DNA of 53,574 bases, from contig DATGZN010000009.1 in assembly GCA_035297145.1 (NCBI GenBank), positions 1 through 53,574 on the forward strand, read 5' to 3'. This stretch comes from QHXW01 sp035297145 (lineage in GTDB: Bacteria; Acidobacteriota; Terriglobia; Bryobacterales; Bryobacteraceae). Positions 18,211 through 27,658 of the stretch are shown here, in pieces. Numbering within the stretch: the first letter of the stretch is position 1; each line of letters starts with the position of its first letter. The notes beneath the pieces were generated by a model. The model made no database searches, was not told where the DNA came from, and saw only the letters and a list, made by a program, of their open reading frames with translations. The translations under genes were made by a program, and so were the position numbers.

Positions 18211-18939
18211 ATGGGATTCGCCATCACACTCGCCATTGGCGCCATTGTGGCGGGGGCCATCGCTACAGTCGCCGGCTTCGGCATCGGCAGTATTCTCACC
18301 CCGTTGATTGCGCTCCATGCGGATACGAAAGCCGCTGTCGCCGCGGTGTCAATTCCGCACCTGTTGGGCACTACGCTGCGTTTCTGGAGACTCAGAGGGC
18401 ACGTTGACCGGAAGGTCTTTTTCAACTTTGGTATCGCCAGCGCGGCCGGCGGCCTCATTGGAGCTGTGCTGCACGCCCACGCCGGCAGCCCTGCGCTCAC
18501 CGCGTTATTCGGTGCGCTTCTGGTGTTTGCGGGGATGGCCGGCCTGACCGGATTTTCCGGCAGGATGCGATTCGGTAGGGTTGTAGCCTACATTGCGGGT
18601 GCGGCTTCGGGAGCCTTTGGAGGACTTGTCGGGAACCAGGGCGGCATTCGTTCCGCCGCGATGTTGGGCTTTCAGATTCCCAAAGAATCCTTCGTGGCCA
18701 CAGCGACGGCGATCGCACTAATCGTCGACGCCGCACGCATCCCGGTCTATTTTCTTACGGAAGGTCACCGAATCTTGGCCCTGTGGCCTGCGGTCTCGAT
18801 CGCCACGGCCGGTGTTCTGGCAGGGACGCTGAGTGGCGAAACACTTTTGAGGCGAGTGCCTGAGCGATTGTTTCGGTTCCTGGTCTCGCTTCTCGTTCTG
18901 GTCTTGGGTCTGTTCGAGCTGTGGCAGTTGCGATCGTGA
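18211..18939 (+). CDS. TauE/SafE-family membrane permease
   Basis: Protein of 242 aa with about seven or eight hydrophobic helices. The duplicated TauE/SafE pattern is visible: GFGIGSILTPLIAL in the first half, and GAASGAFGGLVGNQGGIRSAAML in the second. Family members are proposed exporters of sulfite, sulfoacetate or other organic anions. The substrate cannot be inferred here. It lies 24 nt after the fucosidase in the same direction and is convergent with the ThiF-like gene. Confidence 0.85.
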   Translation: MGFAITLAIGAIVAGAIATVAGFGIGSILTPLIALHADTKAAVAAVSIPHLLGTTLRFWRLRGHVDRKVFFNFGIASAAGGLIGAVLHAHAGSPALTALFGALLVFAGMAGLTGFSGRMRFGRVVAYIAGAASGAFGGLVGNQGGIRSAAMLGFQIPKESFVATATAIALIVDAARIPVYFLTEGHRILALWPAVSIATAGVLAGTLSGETLLRRVPERLFRFLVSLLVLVLGLFELWQLRS

Positions 18940-18958
18940 GTCCGCATTTCCGAACGCG

Positions 18959-19981
18959 TCAAGCGCCCACGTATCGCGCATAGAGGCTGCGCGCCAGGCC
19001 GGGGTCTGTCGTGCCCTTGATGATCGCGCGGCCATCGGCAAAGATGGTCATCTCATACGGAGGTTGAGCGAAGCGCAGGGCGAACTCGTTCGCGCGGACT
19101 TCACCTAGCGCGGCCAAACGGAGTTTGAGCTCATTCAGATCCAGTGGCCGCGCTGCAACGTGTATCTGCACCGCGTTGCGCCCGCACAAGCTGATTGGCG
19201 CGCGCATTCCGCCCTTCAGGTAGACGAAATCGCGCCGAGCACACGTCGGGCAATCCGGATCACGTTCCGGCTGATCGGTCTGGCGGATAGTGCCCTCCCA
19301 TAGGTCCATCCTGGTGATGTGCGGAATCACACGCTCACACCGTCCCGATAAAATTTTAACGGCGTCCGCGATCTGCATCGCGGCAACGGCGGCAGTAATC
19401 GCATTCAGCACGCCCGCCGTGTCGCAGGTTGGCTGTGCGCCCGCCGGCGGATCGGGATAGACGCAACGAAGGCACGCTGTGCGCCCAGGAATCACAGGCA
19501 TCTCGATCCCGTAGCTGCCAACCGCCGCGCCGTAAATCCATGGCACGCCGCGGCTGACCGCCACATCGTTGATGAGATAGCGGGTCTCAAAGTTGTCGGT
19601 GCCATCTAGAATCACGGCAGCATCCGCCAACAGCTCCTCGGCATTTGTCGGATTGAGATCGGCGACCACGCTCCGAACGCCGATCGCGGAATTGATTCGC
19701 TGCAAGCGCCGCGCCGCTGCTACGGCCTTGGGAATCGCTTCGGCCGCGTCAGACTCCTCAAAAAGGAATTGCCGCTGTAGATTGCTTTGGTCCACGTAAT
19801 CGCGATCGATGATGGTGAGGCGGCCCACGCCAGATCTCGCCAAAGCCATGGCGTGCAGGCTGCCCAAAGCGCCGCAACCAACGATCACGGCGTGCGCAGC
19901 GAGCAGACTTTCCTGTCCTCGCTCGCCGATTTCCGCGAACAGAATCTGGCGCGAGTACCGCTCTCTGTCGCCAGAAGTCAT
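18959..19981 (-). CDS. ThiF/MoeB-type E1-like adenylyltransferase
   Basis: 340 aa from ATG 19981 (MTSGDRERYSRQILFAEIGE). It has the Rossmann ATP site VIVGCGALGSLHAMALARSGVG, the Arg finger/NLQRQFLF segment, DGTDNFETRYLIND, and zinc cysteines in CLRCVYPDPP and CPTC. These enzymes adenylate the C-terminal Gly-Gly of ThiS, MoaD or other ubiquitin-like sulfur carriers. Unlike the second E1 in this window (30964-32409) it has no carrier and no rhodanese domain; its own C-terminal ~80 residues resemble a small ThiS/MoaD-like or unknown extension. The partner is not encoded nearby. It is divergent from the Omp85 gene, with only 40 nt between starts. Confidence 0.87.
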   Translation of the reverse strand: MTSGDRERYSRQILFAEIGERGQESLLAAHAVIVGCGALGSLHAMALARSGVGRLTIIDRDYVDQSNLQRQFLFEESDAAEAIPKAVAAARRLQRINSAIGVRSVVADLNPTNAEELLADAAVILDGTDNFETRYLINDVAVSRGVPWIYGAAVGSYGIEMPVIPGRTACLRCVYPDPPAGAQPTCDTAGVLNAITAAVAAMQIADAVKILSGRCERVIPHITRMDLWEGTIRQTDQPERDPDCPTCARRDFVYLKGGMRAPISLCGRNAVQIHVAARPLDLNELKLRLAALGEVRANEFALRFAQPPYEMTIFADGRAIIKGTTDPGLARSLYARYVGA

Positions 19982-20021
19982 CTTAACCGATGGTAACAAA
20001 CTTGCTTTCAGAGCCGTTATC

Positions 20022-22985
20022 ATGGGCATGGTGTGGTTTCGATGTGTGCGCTTTATCGTGACATCGCTTCTATGCTGGGCCCTGCCATGGCTTCCAGCGC
20101 AGGCGCAAGCGCAATCGTTCGAAGGCAAACCGATCATCGAGATTCAATTCAGCCCGCGTGTCCAACCCGTTGCCGCCGCGGACCTGGCCCAGGCAGTCAC
20201 CGTGAAGCAGGGCGCCCCGCTGCGGATAGCGGATGTCCGCAAATCGATTGAGAACCTGTTCGCGACAGGGCGCTACCAAGACATTGAAGTGGATGCGGAA
20301 CCGCAAGGCAATGGCGTTGTGGTGCGCTTCCTTACGCGCAACAGTTGGTTTGTGGGCCGCGTTTCCGTGACGGGCAAGGTTGCCGAACCGCCGAATCGCG
20401 GCCAGATGGCCAGCGCCGCGGGCGTTAATCTGGGAGAGCCGTTTCACGAGGACGGCCTGGCGCAAGCTCAGGCGGGAGTCCACACGCTTTTAGTAGGTGA
20501 CGGTTACTACGAAAATCACGTCACGCAGCGTGTCGACTACGATGCCCAAACCCAGCAGGCGCACATACAGTTCATCGTCGAGAGCGGCCCGCGCGCGAAG
20601 TATCATGCGCCTGTGTTGCTCGGCGAGCTGAAGATGGCGGTGGACCAGATCGTCGCGGCCACCAAGTGGAAGCGCCGGTGGGTCGGCGGCTGGCATCCCG
20701 TGACACAAACTCGAACGCGCGACGCCCTGGACCATGTGCGGCAGAGATATGAGAAGCAGCAGCGGCTTATGGCCTCGGTACAACTCGATTCGCTGGACTA
20801 CGACCGCGATACGCGCCGCGTGACGCCGACTCTCCATGTCGATGCCGGGCCGGTTGTGGATGTCAAGCCGATCGGAGCAAAAGTCTCCGATAAAACAATG
20901 CGCCAAAATGTGCCTGTGTACGAAGAGCACACCGTGGATCGCGACTTGCTGGTGGAAGGCCAGCGCAATCTTCAGGACGCATTTCAGACCGCGGGCTACT
21001 TCGAGGCCGACGTCGAGTTTAAGCAGCAGCGGTTGCAGAATGACCGTGAGGAAATCGACTATCTGATCAACCTGGGCCGGCGGCACCGCTTCGTGAGCCT
21101 GCAGATTCAGGGCAATCACTATTTCAGACTCGACGCGATTCGCGAGCGCATGCTCATGACGCCGCGGACCTGGCAGATGCGGCACGGCCGCTACAGCGAA
21201 GCTCTGCGCCGCAGGGACGAGGACACCATTGCCGAACTATACGCCCAGAACGGATTCCACGACGTTCAGGTCACTTCCAAAGTAGTGGATGACTATCAAG
21301 GAAAAGTGGGCGATATTGCGGTTTTCGTGCTCATCAACGAAGGCGCGCAGTGGTTCGTTTCCAAGCTGGAGGTTGTTGGAATTCAGCAGTTGGATGCCAC
21401 CAGCATTCTCCACACGCTCAGTTGCGCGGAAGGGCAGCCATTCGCCGAATTCAGCGTCGCCGCGGATCGCGACGCGATTCTTGCCTACTATTTTACCAAC
21501 GGATTCCCTAACGCCACCTTCGAGTGGAGCTCCGCTCCCGGCCCTCAAGCCCACCACGTAGATCTCCGCTTTGTCATCTCCGAAGGCCGGCGGCAGTTCG
21601 TGCGCGACGTCATCGTGGAAGGACTGGAGAGCACACGGCCCTCTCTGGTCGCCAGGAATTTGTCGCTCGCCGCGGGCGATCCGCTGTCTCCCATTCAAAT
21701 GGCTGACACCCAGCGGCGCTTGTACGATCTCGGCATTTTCTCTCAGGTCGACATGGCCATTCAGGATCCCGACGGAGAGGCTGCGTACAAGTACGTGATT
21801 TACGATATGGACGAAGCCCACCGGTGGCGTCTTGATGGCGGTCTGGGCGCCGAGATCGCACGCCTGGGCGCGAATGAAACCAGTCTCGATTCCCCGGCCG
21901 GCGCCGCCGGTTTTAGTCCGCGTCTCACTTTCGACGTCACCCGCCTGAACCTCCTCGGCCTCGGTCACACGATTAGCCTGCAAACGCGCGTCTCCACCAT
22001 TGAGCAGCGCGTCATTTTTAGCTATCTCGCGCCGAGAGTCCGCAACCATGACAACCTCGACCTGACTTTTACTACCGTGTTCGACAACACGCACGGCGTC
22101 AACACCTTTGCCGCCAAGCGCGAAGAGGGATCGGTGCAGCTTGCGCAGAAGCTGACGAAGCCGTCCACGGTACTCTACCGCTTCAGCTATCGCCGCGTCA
22201 GCACGTCCGATCTGAAGATCGATCCCAACCTCGTGCCCCTGCTCTCGCAGCCGGTGCGCGTGGGAATCCTGTCCGCTAACTACATCCAAGACCGGCGTGA
22301 CGACCCCGTCGAGCCCCACCACGGAATCTACAACACGGTTGATGTCGGACTCGCCTCCGGAATTTTTGGCTCACAAGTGAATTTCGTCCGCGGCTTGGCC
22401 CGCAATGCCACCTACCATCGAATTGGGAAGAAGCTGGTGCTGGCACGTCAGTTGACCTTCGGAGATATCATTCCTTACAACTACGGATCGCAGTTCACCA
22501 GTGGGTCGGAGGCGGTTCCTTTTCCCGAGCGCTTCTTCGGTGGCGGCGGCACTTCACTTCGCGCTTTCCCAGAAAATCAGGCCGGTCCCAGGGATTTGAC
22601 AACCGGATTTCCGATCGGCGGCAATGCCCTCCTATTCAACAACACGGAACTGCGCTTTCCCTTGCTGGGGGATAATATCGGCGGAGTTCTCTTCCATGAT
22701 GCCGGCAACATTTATTCCAGCCTGGATAAGATTTCCTTCCGTGTCCGCCAAGAGAACCTCCAGGATTTCGACTATATGGCGCACGCCGTCGGCTTCGGTC
22801 TCCGTTACCGCACGCCCATTGGGCCCGTGCGTGTTGACCTCGCGTACAGCCTGAATCCGCCGAGTTTCTTCGGATGCAGTGGGAACATCGACCAACTGGT
22901 GAATTGTGGCAACAATGCCGCGCTTCGCACCAACCACACCGTTGGACATTTCCAATTCTTTTTTTCGATTGGACAAACCTTCTGA
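20022..22985 (+). CDS. Omp85-family outer membrane assembly protein (BamA/TamA-like)
   Basis: 988 aa from ATG 20022 (a second ATG is at 20028). A signal peptide ends near AQAQA. About 570 residues of POTRA-type repeats follow (IIEIQFSPRVQPVAAADLAQ; LEVVGIQQLDATSILHTLSC; VRDVIVEGLESTRPSLVARN). An Omp85 beta-barrel begins near residue 600. The barrel has the lid-loop signature GGGGTSLRAFPENQAGP, with RAF where most members have RGF or RGY. The protein ends with Phe (IGQTF), the usual BAM recognition residue. The periplasmic part is longer than the five POTRAs of E. coli BamA and may hold six or seven. Coupling to tamB suggests a TamA-like role. Confidence 0.9.
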   Translation: MGMVWFRCVRFIVTSLLCWALPWLPAQAQAQSFEGKPIIEIQFSPRVQPVAAADLAQAVTVKQGAPLRIADVRKSIENLFATGRYQDIEVDAEPQGNGVVVRFLTRNSWFVGRVSVTGKVAEPPNRGQMASAAGVNLGEPFHEDGLAQAQAGVHTLLVGDGYYENHVTQRVDYDAQTQQAHIQFIVESGPRAKYHAPVLLGELKMAVDQIVAATKWKRRWVGGWHPVTQTRTRDALDHVRQRYEKQQRLMASVQLDSLDYDRDTRRVTPTLHVDAGPVVDVKPIGAKVSDKTMRQNVPVYEEHTVDRDLLVEGQRNLQDAFQTAGYFEADVEFKQQRLQNDREEIDYLINLGRRHRFVSLQIQGNHYFRLDAIRERMLMTPRTWQMRHGRYSEALRRRDEDTIAELYAQNGFHDVQVTSKVVDDYQGKVGDIAVFVLINEGAQWFVSKLEVVGIQQLDATSILHTLSCAEGQPFAEFSVAADRDAILAYYFTNGFPNATFEWSSAPGPQAHHVDLRFVISEGRRQFVRDVIVEGLESTRPSLVARNLSLAAGDPLSPIQMADTQRRLYDLGIFSQVDMAIQDPDGEAAYKYVIYDMDEAHRWRLDGGLGAEIARLGANETSLDSPAGAAGFSPRLTFDVTRLNLLGLGHTISLQTRVSTIEQRVIFSYLAPRVRNHDNLDLTFTTVFDNTHGVNTFAAKREEGSVQLAQKLTKPSTVLYRFSYRRVSTSDLKIDPNLVPLLSQPVRVGILSANYIQDRRDDPVEPHHGIYNTVDVGLASGIFGSQVNFVRGLARNATYHRIGKKLVLARQLTFGDIIPYNYGSQFTSGSEAVPFPERFFGGGGTSLRAFPENQAGPRDLTTGFPIGGNALLFNNTELRFPLLGDNIGGVLFHDAGNIYSSLDKISFRVRQENLQDFDYMAHAVGFGLRYRTPIGPVRVDLAYSLNPPSFFGCSGNIDQLVNCGNNAALRTNHTVGHFQFFFSIGQTF

Positions 22986-23632
22986 TGACCGCGCATATAG
23001 CTCTTTTTTTCGGCCTTCTGATAGCTGCCTCCCGCGCGGAGATCATCGATCGCATCGCCGTCACGTTGGACAATCAGGTCATCACCTCGAGTGAGGTCAC
23101 GCTAGAGATCCGGCTCACCGCGTTCCTGAATGGGGACCCGTTAGACTTCAGCCCGGGTGCCCGGCAAAAGGCGGCGGGTCGCCTCATCGAGCAGAAACTG
23201 ATTCGCAGGGAAATCCAGATAGGGCGTTACACCGCGCCTTCTCCCGAAGAAGTGGAGCCGATGCTCAAGGAAATTCAGGGCCAGCGGTTTCACAGCACTG
23301 AAGAGTATCGCCAGGCCCTGACAAATTACGGCGTCTCGGAAGACGAGTTGAAAGCCCACCTGTTGTGGCAGCTTACCCTCCTGCGCTTCATCGACATTCG
23401 CTTCCGGCCCGGCGTGCAAGTGACGGACGCCGAGATTCAGTCCTACTTCGACGGCCATCAGGCCACATTGCAGCCGCAGCCCGGGACTTCCAAAAGATTG
23501 TCACTGGATGACCTCCGCAGCCAGATCCGCAAGACCTTGACGGAACAAGGCGCCGACAAGCGACTCGACGCATGGCTGGCCGAGGCCCGCAAGCGCACGC
23601 GCATCGAGTTCCATAAGGAGGCGCTTCAATGA
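22985..23632 (+). CDS. SurA-like periplasmic chaperone domain protein
   Basis: 215 aa from the ATG that overlaps the Omp85 stop codon (ATGA). A short signal peptide (MTAHIALFFGLLIAASRA) is followed by IIDRIAVTLDNQVITSSEV, the SurA N-terminal signature. Helical segments follow (AAGRLIEQKLIRREIQIG; TYGVSEDELKAHLLWQ-like NYGVSEDELKAHLLWQ). No parvulin peptidyl-prolyl isomerase domain is present, so only the chaperone fold remains. It probably escorts outer membrane proteins to the barrel encoded just upstream. The downstream tamB also starts with an ATGA overlap. Confidence 0.85.
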   Translation: MTAHIALFFGLLIAASRAEIIDRIAVTLDNQVITSSEVTLEIRLTAFLNGDPLDFSPGARQKAAGRLIEQKLIRREIQIGRYTAPSPEEVEPMLKEIQGQRFHSTEEYRQALTNYGVSEDELKAHLLWQLTLLRFIDIRFRPGVQVTDAEIQSYFDGHQATLQPQPGTSKRLSLDDLRSQIRKTLTEQGADKRLDAWLAEARKRTRIEFHKEALQ

Positions 23633-26600
23633 GCCGCCGTTCCAGGTGGGCACTCATCATCGGCGCGTCAATGCTCGGGCTGATGATTCTGGCCGTCGTG
23701 GCGGGCATCTTCGTTGCGCAGAGTTCCTGGCTGCGGGATCAAGTGCGCCAACGTATCGTGGCTGAGACTGAAAAAGCCACCGGCGGGCGCGTTGAGATCG
23801 GGTCGTTTCAATTCGACTGGGACACTCTGACCGCCAAGTTGAACGGCTTCGTCATCCATGGCTCCGAGCCGCCCGGCTCGGCGCCGCTGCTGCGCGTGCA
23901 GTTCATCGAGGTAAAGCTAAAAGTCATCTCGTTTCTAAAAAAGACCGTGGACGTCGAGTCGGTGGACGCCAGCGAACCGCAGGCGCATCTAATCATCTAT
24001 CCCGATGGAACCACCAACGTGCCGCAACCCAAAACGCCACGTACCTCAGGCAAGAGCCCGGTCGAAACCATTTTCGATCTCGCCATCGGGCGATTCAGCG
24101 TGCGGGATGGAATGTTCCAGGCCAATTCGCAGAGGACGCCTTGGAACGCCGCCGGCGAAAAGTTGCACGCGCAGCTCGTCTTCAATCGCGACGCGCCGAG
24201 TTATGCTGGCGAGCTCTCTGTAGAACCGCTGCACTTCACCGCCAGCAAGGATCTGCCGGTGGCCATGGCAGTCAAGATTTCATTGGTCCTCGAAAGGAAC
24301 AAGCTGACCATTTCTAGTGCCCGCTTAGACACTTCCCGTTCGCACGCTGAGCTCTCCGGCTCCATCGACAGTTTCTCCTCACCTGAGTATCGGCTTCAGT
24401 ATACTGCGAGCGTATCACTCGATGAGTTAGTCAACACGTTGCGGTTTCGCGCTCGTCCCGAGGGAATTCTCCAAGTCACCGGCAACGCCTCATTTCGCGA
24501 CTTCGCCCATTACCTCGTCGCCGGCAAGCTGTCCGGTGACTCGCTCTCGTTTGGTCAGGGGAAGGTGCAGGTGCGAGCAGTGCGCGCGGAATCGGAATTC
24601 CGCTTAGACCCCCAGAAGATCGATCTCACGGGTGTCCGCATTTCCGCGCTCGGCGGGCATTTCAACGGGCGTGCGCATATTGAGCAACTCGACCGCATCC
24701 GCCTCGAGGGAGAAGCAAGCGATTTTGATTTGCAGCGCGTAGCACAATCATTTGCACTCGGGCCCTTGCCCTGGGATGGCGTCCTATCTGGCCCCGTCGG
24801 TCTCACCGGGCTCATCAGCGAGCTCAATCAGGGGCGGTTCACCACGCATGCCCAGCTTGTGCTTTCACCGGCCCCCCAGCATCCGCCAGTACACGGCGTG
24901 CTCGATGCCCAGTACGACGGCTACCAGAATTCCGTGGACCTCGGCCGGTCGTTCCTCCAGCTTCCTTCCACGCGTTTCGATTTTGCGGGAACGCTCGGCC
25001 GCCAATTACGCGTGCATCTGCAATCCTCGGATCTCAATGAACTCTTGCCAGCGCTTGCGGTTGTATCCAACACCGCGCACCCCACTCTTCCAGTGCAGTT
25101 ACAGCAGGGCTCCGCCGCATTTAACGGTACAGTGACCGGTCCGCTCTCCTCTCCTCAAATCGCAGGACACGTGGCGCTTCAGAACCTTGTTTGCCTGCGA
25201 GAGAAAATCGATTCGTTTGCGGCTGACTTGACGATTCGCGATTCCGGCCTCCGTGTCCAGAACGGTTCATTAGCCCGCGGAACTTTGCGTGCTCAGTTCG
25301 CGGCCACAGTGAGCTTGCACGATTGGAAGCCGGACAACGCCAGTGAGATCGTCGCGAACGCGTCCCTCCGTGGCGGGGACGTACGCGACCTGCTGGCACT
25401 CGTGGGCAAGGCCGGCGTTCCCGCTTCGGGATCCCTTTCCGGCTCAGTGCAAGTGAGCGGCCCGCTGGGCGCGCCCCGCCTCACTGGCGACGCAACAGTC
25501 GCCAATGGCGCATTGTATAGCGAGCCTTTCGACCGCCTGACCGCGCATGTCAGTTACGAGAACAACTTGGCCACAGTGTCCAACGCACAAGTCGATGCGG
25601 GTGCCAAGCAGTTGACCTTCGGAGCGACCTACACCCATGCTCCGAATGACTTCCTGAATGGCCACTTGACCTTCCAGGCTGCAAGTAACCGCATGCCGCT
25701 CGATCAGTTTCAACATGCCCGGCAAAGCCAGCTCCCGGTCGCCGGCAACATTCAATTGATTGCCAAAGGCACGGGCGAGATCGCCAAAACCCAGGTTGGC
25801 GCCAGTACGTTTGGCCTTACCGATCTGCATGCGGAAGTCGAGGGCCGGGAAATTCAACTGGCGCAGAGGCCGGTCGGAGCCGTGCACCTGACCGCCACCA
25901 CTGCGGGATCAATACTCTCCGCACAACTCCAATCGGCGGTTGCGAATTCCGTCATCCGCGCCGACGGGCAATGGCGTTTGGCTGACGATTATCCCGGCGC
26001 CGTTCAAGTCACGTTTACGAAGCTCGATCTTCAGTCGCTGGAGTCCTGGTTGGGGTTGCCGGCTTCCTCGTTCAGGGCGTCCGGTTCACTCGAGGGAAAG
26101 GCAACCATTTCCGGTCCTGCGCTAAAGCCTGAGGCTTGGTCGGGTACGTTGGAAGTTCCACAACTGGACGTCGCTCCTCTGCCCAGTGACGCTGCGGGGA
26201 GCAACCCCGAAAGACTCGCGCTCCACAATCAAGGCCCGATTCGCCTCACCATAAAAGATTCCGTCGTGCACGTGGAGGCAGCGCGACTGACGGGCCAGGC
26301 CACCGATGTCACTCTCACGGGCACTGTGTCTTTCAAAGAGAAGAGCCCACTCGACCTCCGCCTGGACGGCAATATCGATCTGGCAACTCTCCAGGACTTC
26401 AGCCGCGACGTGGTCGCTTCCGGCAAGCTCATTGCAAACGCCGCCATTCGCGGACCGCTGGCACAGCCGCTCGTCATTGGAAAAGTCCAACTACAGAATG
26501 CCAATCTGAACGTCAGGACCCTTCCAAATGGACTTACAAACGCCAACGGCGTGATTCTGTTCACGGGAGACCGCGCCACCATTCAAAACATCACAGCCGA

Positions 26601-27642
26601 GTCGGGTGGAGGCAAGGTCACCATCACGGGGTTCGCTACCGCAAGGGGTAACATAACCGATCTGCACATTGAGGTTGCCGCCGATCACGTGCGGTTGCGC
26701 TATCCCGAGGGCGTAAGTACTCTCGCCAATGCGAAACTCACCTGGACTGGTACCTCGCAACGCAGCCTGGTGTCTGGCAACGTAACCATCCTCCGAACCG
26801 GTTTTACCCCACGCACTGATTTCGCTTCGATATTGGCGAGCTCCGCCCAGCCGATCCCCGTGCCGGCGGCGCAAACCGGGCTGCTGGGCGGCATAAATTT
26901 TGATATTCAGATCGAAACTTCATCCGATGTCCTGGTGGAATCCGAGATTGCCCAACAGATCCAAGCTGAAGCGAACCTGCGCCTGCGGGGTACGGCAACC
27001 AACCCGGCACTGCTGGGCAGGGTCAATATTACACAGGGCCAGTTGACCTTTTTCGGAAATAAATACACCATTGGCCATGGAACGATCTCCTTCTTTAACT
27101 CGGTCAAGATCGAACCAACTGTGAACGTCGACTTACAAACCAGGGCCCGAGGCGTAGACGTGACCATTACCCTTTCCGGACCGATGAATAAGTTAAATGT
27201 GACTTACCGGTCAGATCCACCCCTGCAATTCGCCGACATTGTAGCCCTGTTAGCTACCGGACGCGCCCCGACATCCGATCCCACTTTGGCCGCCAGCCAA
27301 TCAGGAAACGCCGCACAAAGCTGGCAGCAATTGGGAGCTTCGGCGCTCGTGGGACAAGCTTTGGCCAATCCGGGGTCCGACCGCCTGCAACGTTTTTTTG
27401 GAGTCAGTAAGATCAAGATAGATCCGACACTTACTGGAATCACTAACCCCCAGGCACGACTTAGCATTGAACAACAAGTTACACCGGCCGTTACTTTTAC
27501 TTACATTACCTACCTAAATCAAAGTAACCCACAAGTAGTTCAAGTCGAGTGGGCATTGAACAAGCAGGTATCTCTGGTAGCGTTGCGTGATGAAAACGGT
27601 CTGTTTGGACTGGACTTATACTTTAAGAAGCGATTCAAGTAA
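23629..27642 (+). CDS. tamB: TamB-family translocation/lipid-transfer protein
   Basis: Protein of 1337 aa. It has an N-terminal signal anchor (about 8-30) and an AsmA-like start (VEIGSFQFDWDTLTAKLNGF). A very long beta-repetitive body contains recurring 'G-x-hydrophobic, L-x-G-x-hydrophobic' strands, expected for the hydrophobic groove of TamB/AsmA-like proteins. The C-terminal DUF490 signature is clear: NPALLGRVNITQGQLTFFGN and VDVTITLSGPMNKLNVTYRS, ending with GLFGLDLYFKKRFK. TamB spans the periplasm and pairs with an Omp85 partner, moving phospholipids or assisting outer membrane protein insertion. It is coupled (ATGA) to the SurA-like gene. Confidence 0.92.
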   Translation: MSRRSRWALIIGASMLGLMILAVVAGIFVAQSSWLRDQVRQRIVAETEKATGGRVEIGSFQFDWDTLTAKLNGFVIHGSEPPGSAPLLRVQFIEVKLKVISFLKKTVDVESVDASEPQAHLIIYPDGTTNVPQPKTPRTSGKSPVETIFDLAIGRFSVRDGMFQANSQRTPWNAAGEKLHAQLVFNRDAPSYAGELSVEPLHFTASKDLPVAMAVKISLVLERNKLTISSARLDTSRSHAELSGSIDSFSSPEYRLQYTASVSLDELVNTLRFRARPEGILQVTGNASFRDFAHYLVAGKLSGDSLSFGQGKVQVRAVRAESEFRLDPQKIDLTGVRISALGGHFNGRAHIEQLDRIRLEGEASDFDLQRVAQSFALGPLPWDGVLSGPVGLTGLISELNQGRFTTHAQLVLSPAPQHPPVHGVLDAQYDGYQNSVDLGRSFLQLPSTRFDFAGTLGRQLRVHLQSSDLNELLPALAVVSNTAHPTLPVQLQQGSAAFNGTVTGPLSSPQIAGHVALQNLVCLREKIDSFAADLTIRDSGLRVQNGSLARGTLRAQFAATVSLHDWKPDNASEIVANASLRGGDVRDLLALVGKAGVPASGSLSGSVQVSGPLGAPRLTGDATVANGALYSEPFDRLTAHVSYENNLATVSNAQVDAGAKQLTFGATYTHAPNDFLNGHLTFQAASNRMPLDQFQHARQSQLPVAGNIQLIAKGTGEIAKTQVGASTFGLTDLHAEVEGREIQLAQRPVGAVHLTATTAGSILSAQLQSAVANSVIRADGQWRLADDYPGAVQVTFTKLDLQSLESWLGLPASSFRASGSLEGKATISGPALKPEAWSGTLEVPQLDVAPLPSDAAGSNPERLALHNQGPIRLTIKDSVVHVEAARLTGQATDVTLTGTVSFKEKSPLDLRLDGNIDLATLQDFSRDVVASGKLIANAAIRGPLAQPLVIGKVQLQNANLNVRTLPNGLTNANGVILFTGDRATIQNITAESGGGKVTITGFATARGNITDLHIEVAADHVRLRYPEGVSTLANAKLTWTGTSQRSLVSGNVTILRTGFTPRTDFASILASSAQPIPVPAAQTGLLGGINFDIQIETSSDVLVESEIAQQIQAEANLRLRGTATNPALLGRVNITQGQLTFFGNKYTIGHGTISFFNSVKIEPTVNVDLQTRARGVDVTITLSGPMNKLNVTYRSDPPLQFADIVALLATGRAPTSDPTLAASQSGNAAQSWQQLGASALVGQALANPGSDRLQRFFGVSKIKIDPTLTGITNPQARLSIEQQVTPAVTFTYITYLNQSNPQVVQVEWALNKQVSLVALRDENGLFGLDLYFKKRFK

Positions 27643-27658
27643 GAGCTTGCATTCCGCC

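Noticed and set aside
21237..22322. 361-codon minus-strand frame opposite the Omp85 gene
   Set aside because: Antisense shadow; no signal or motif.
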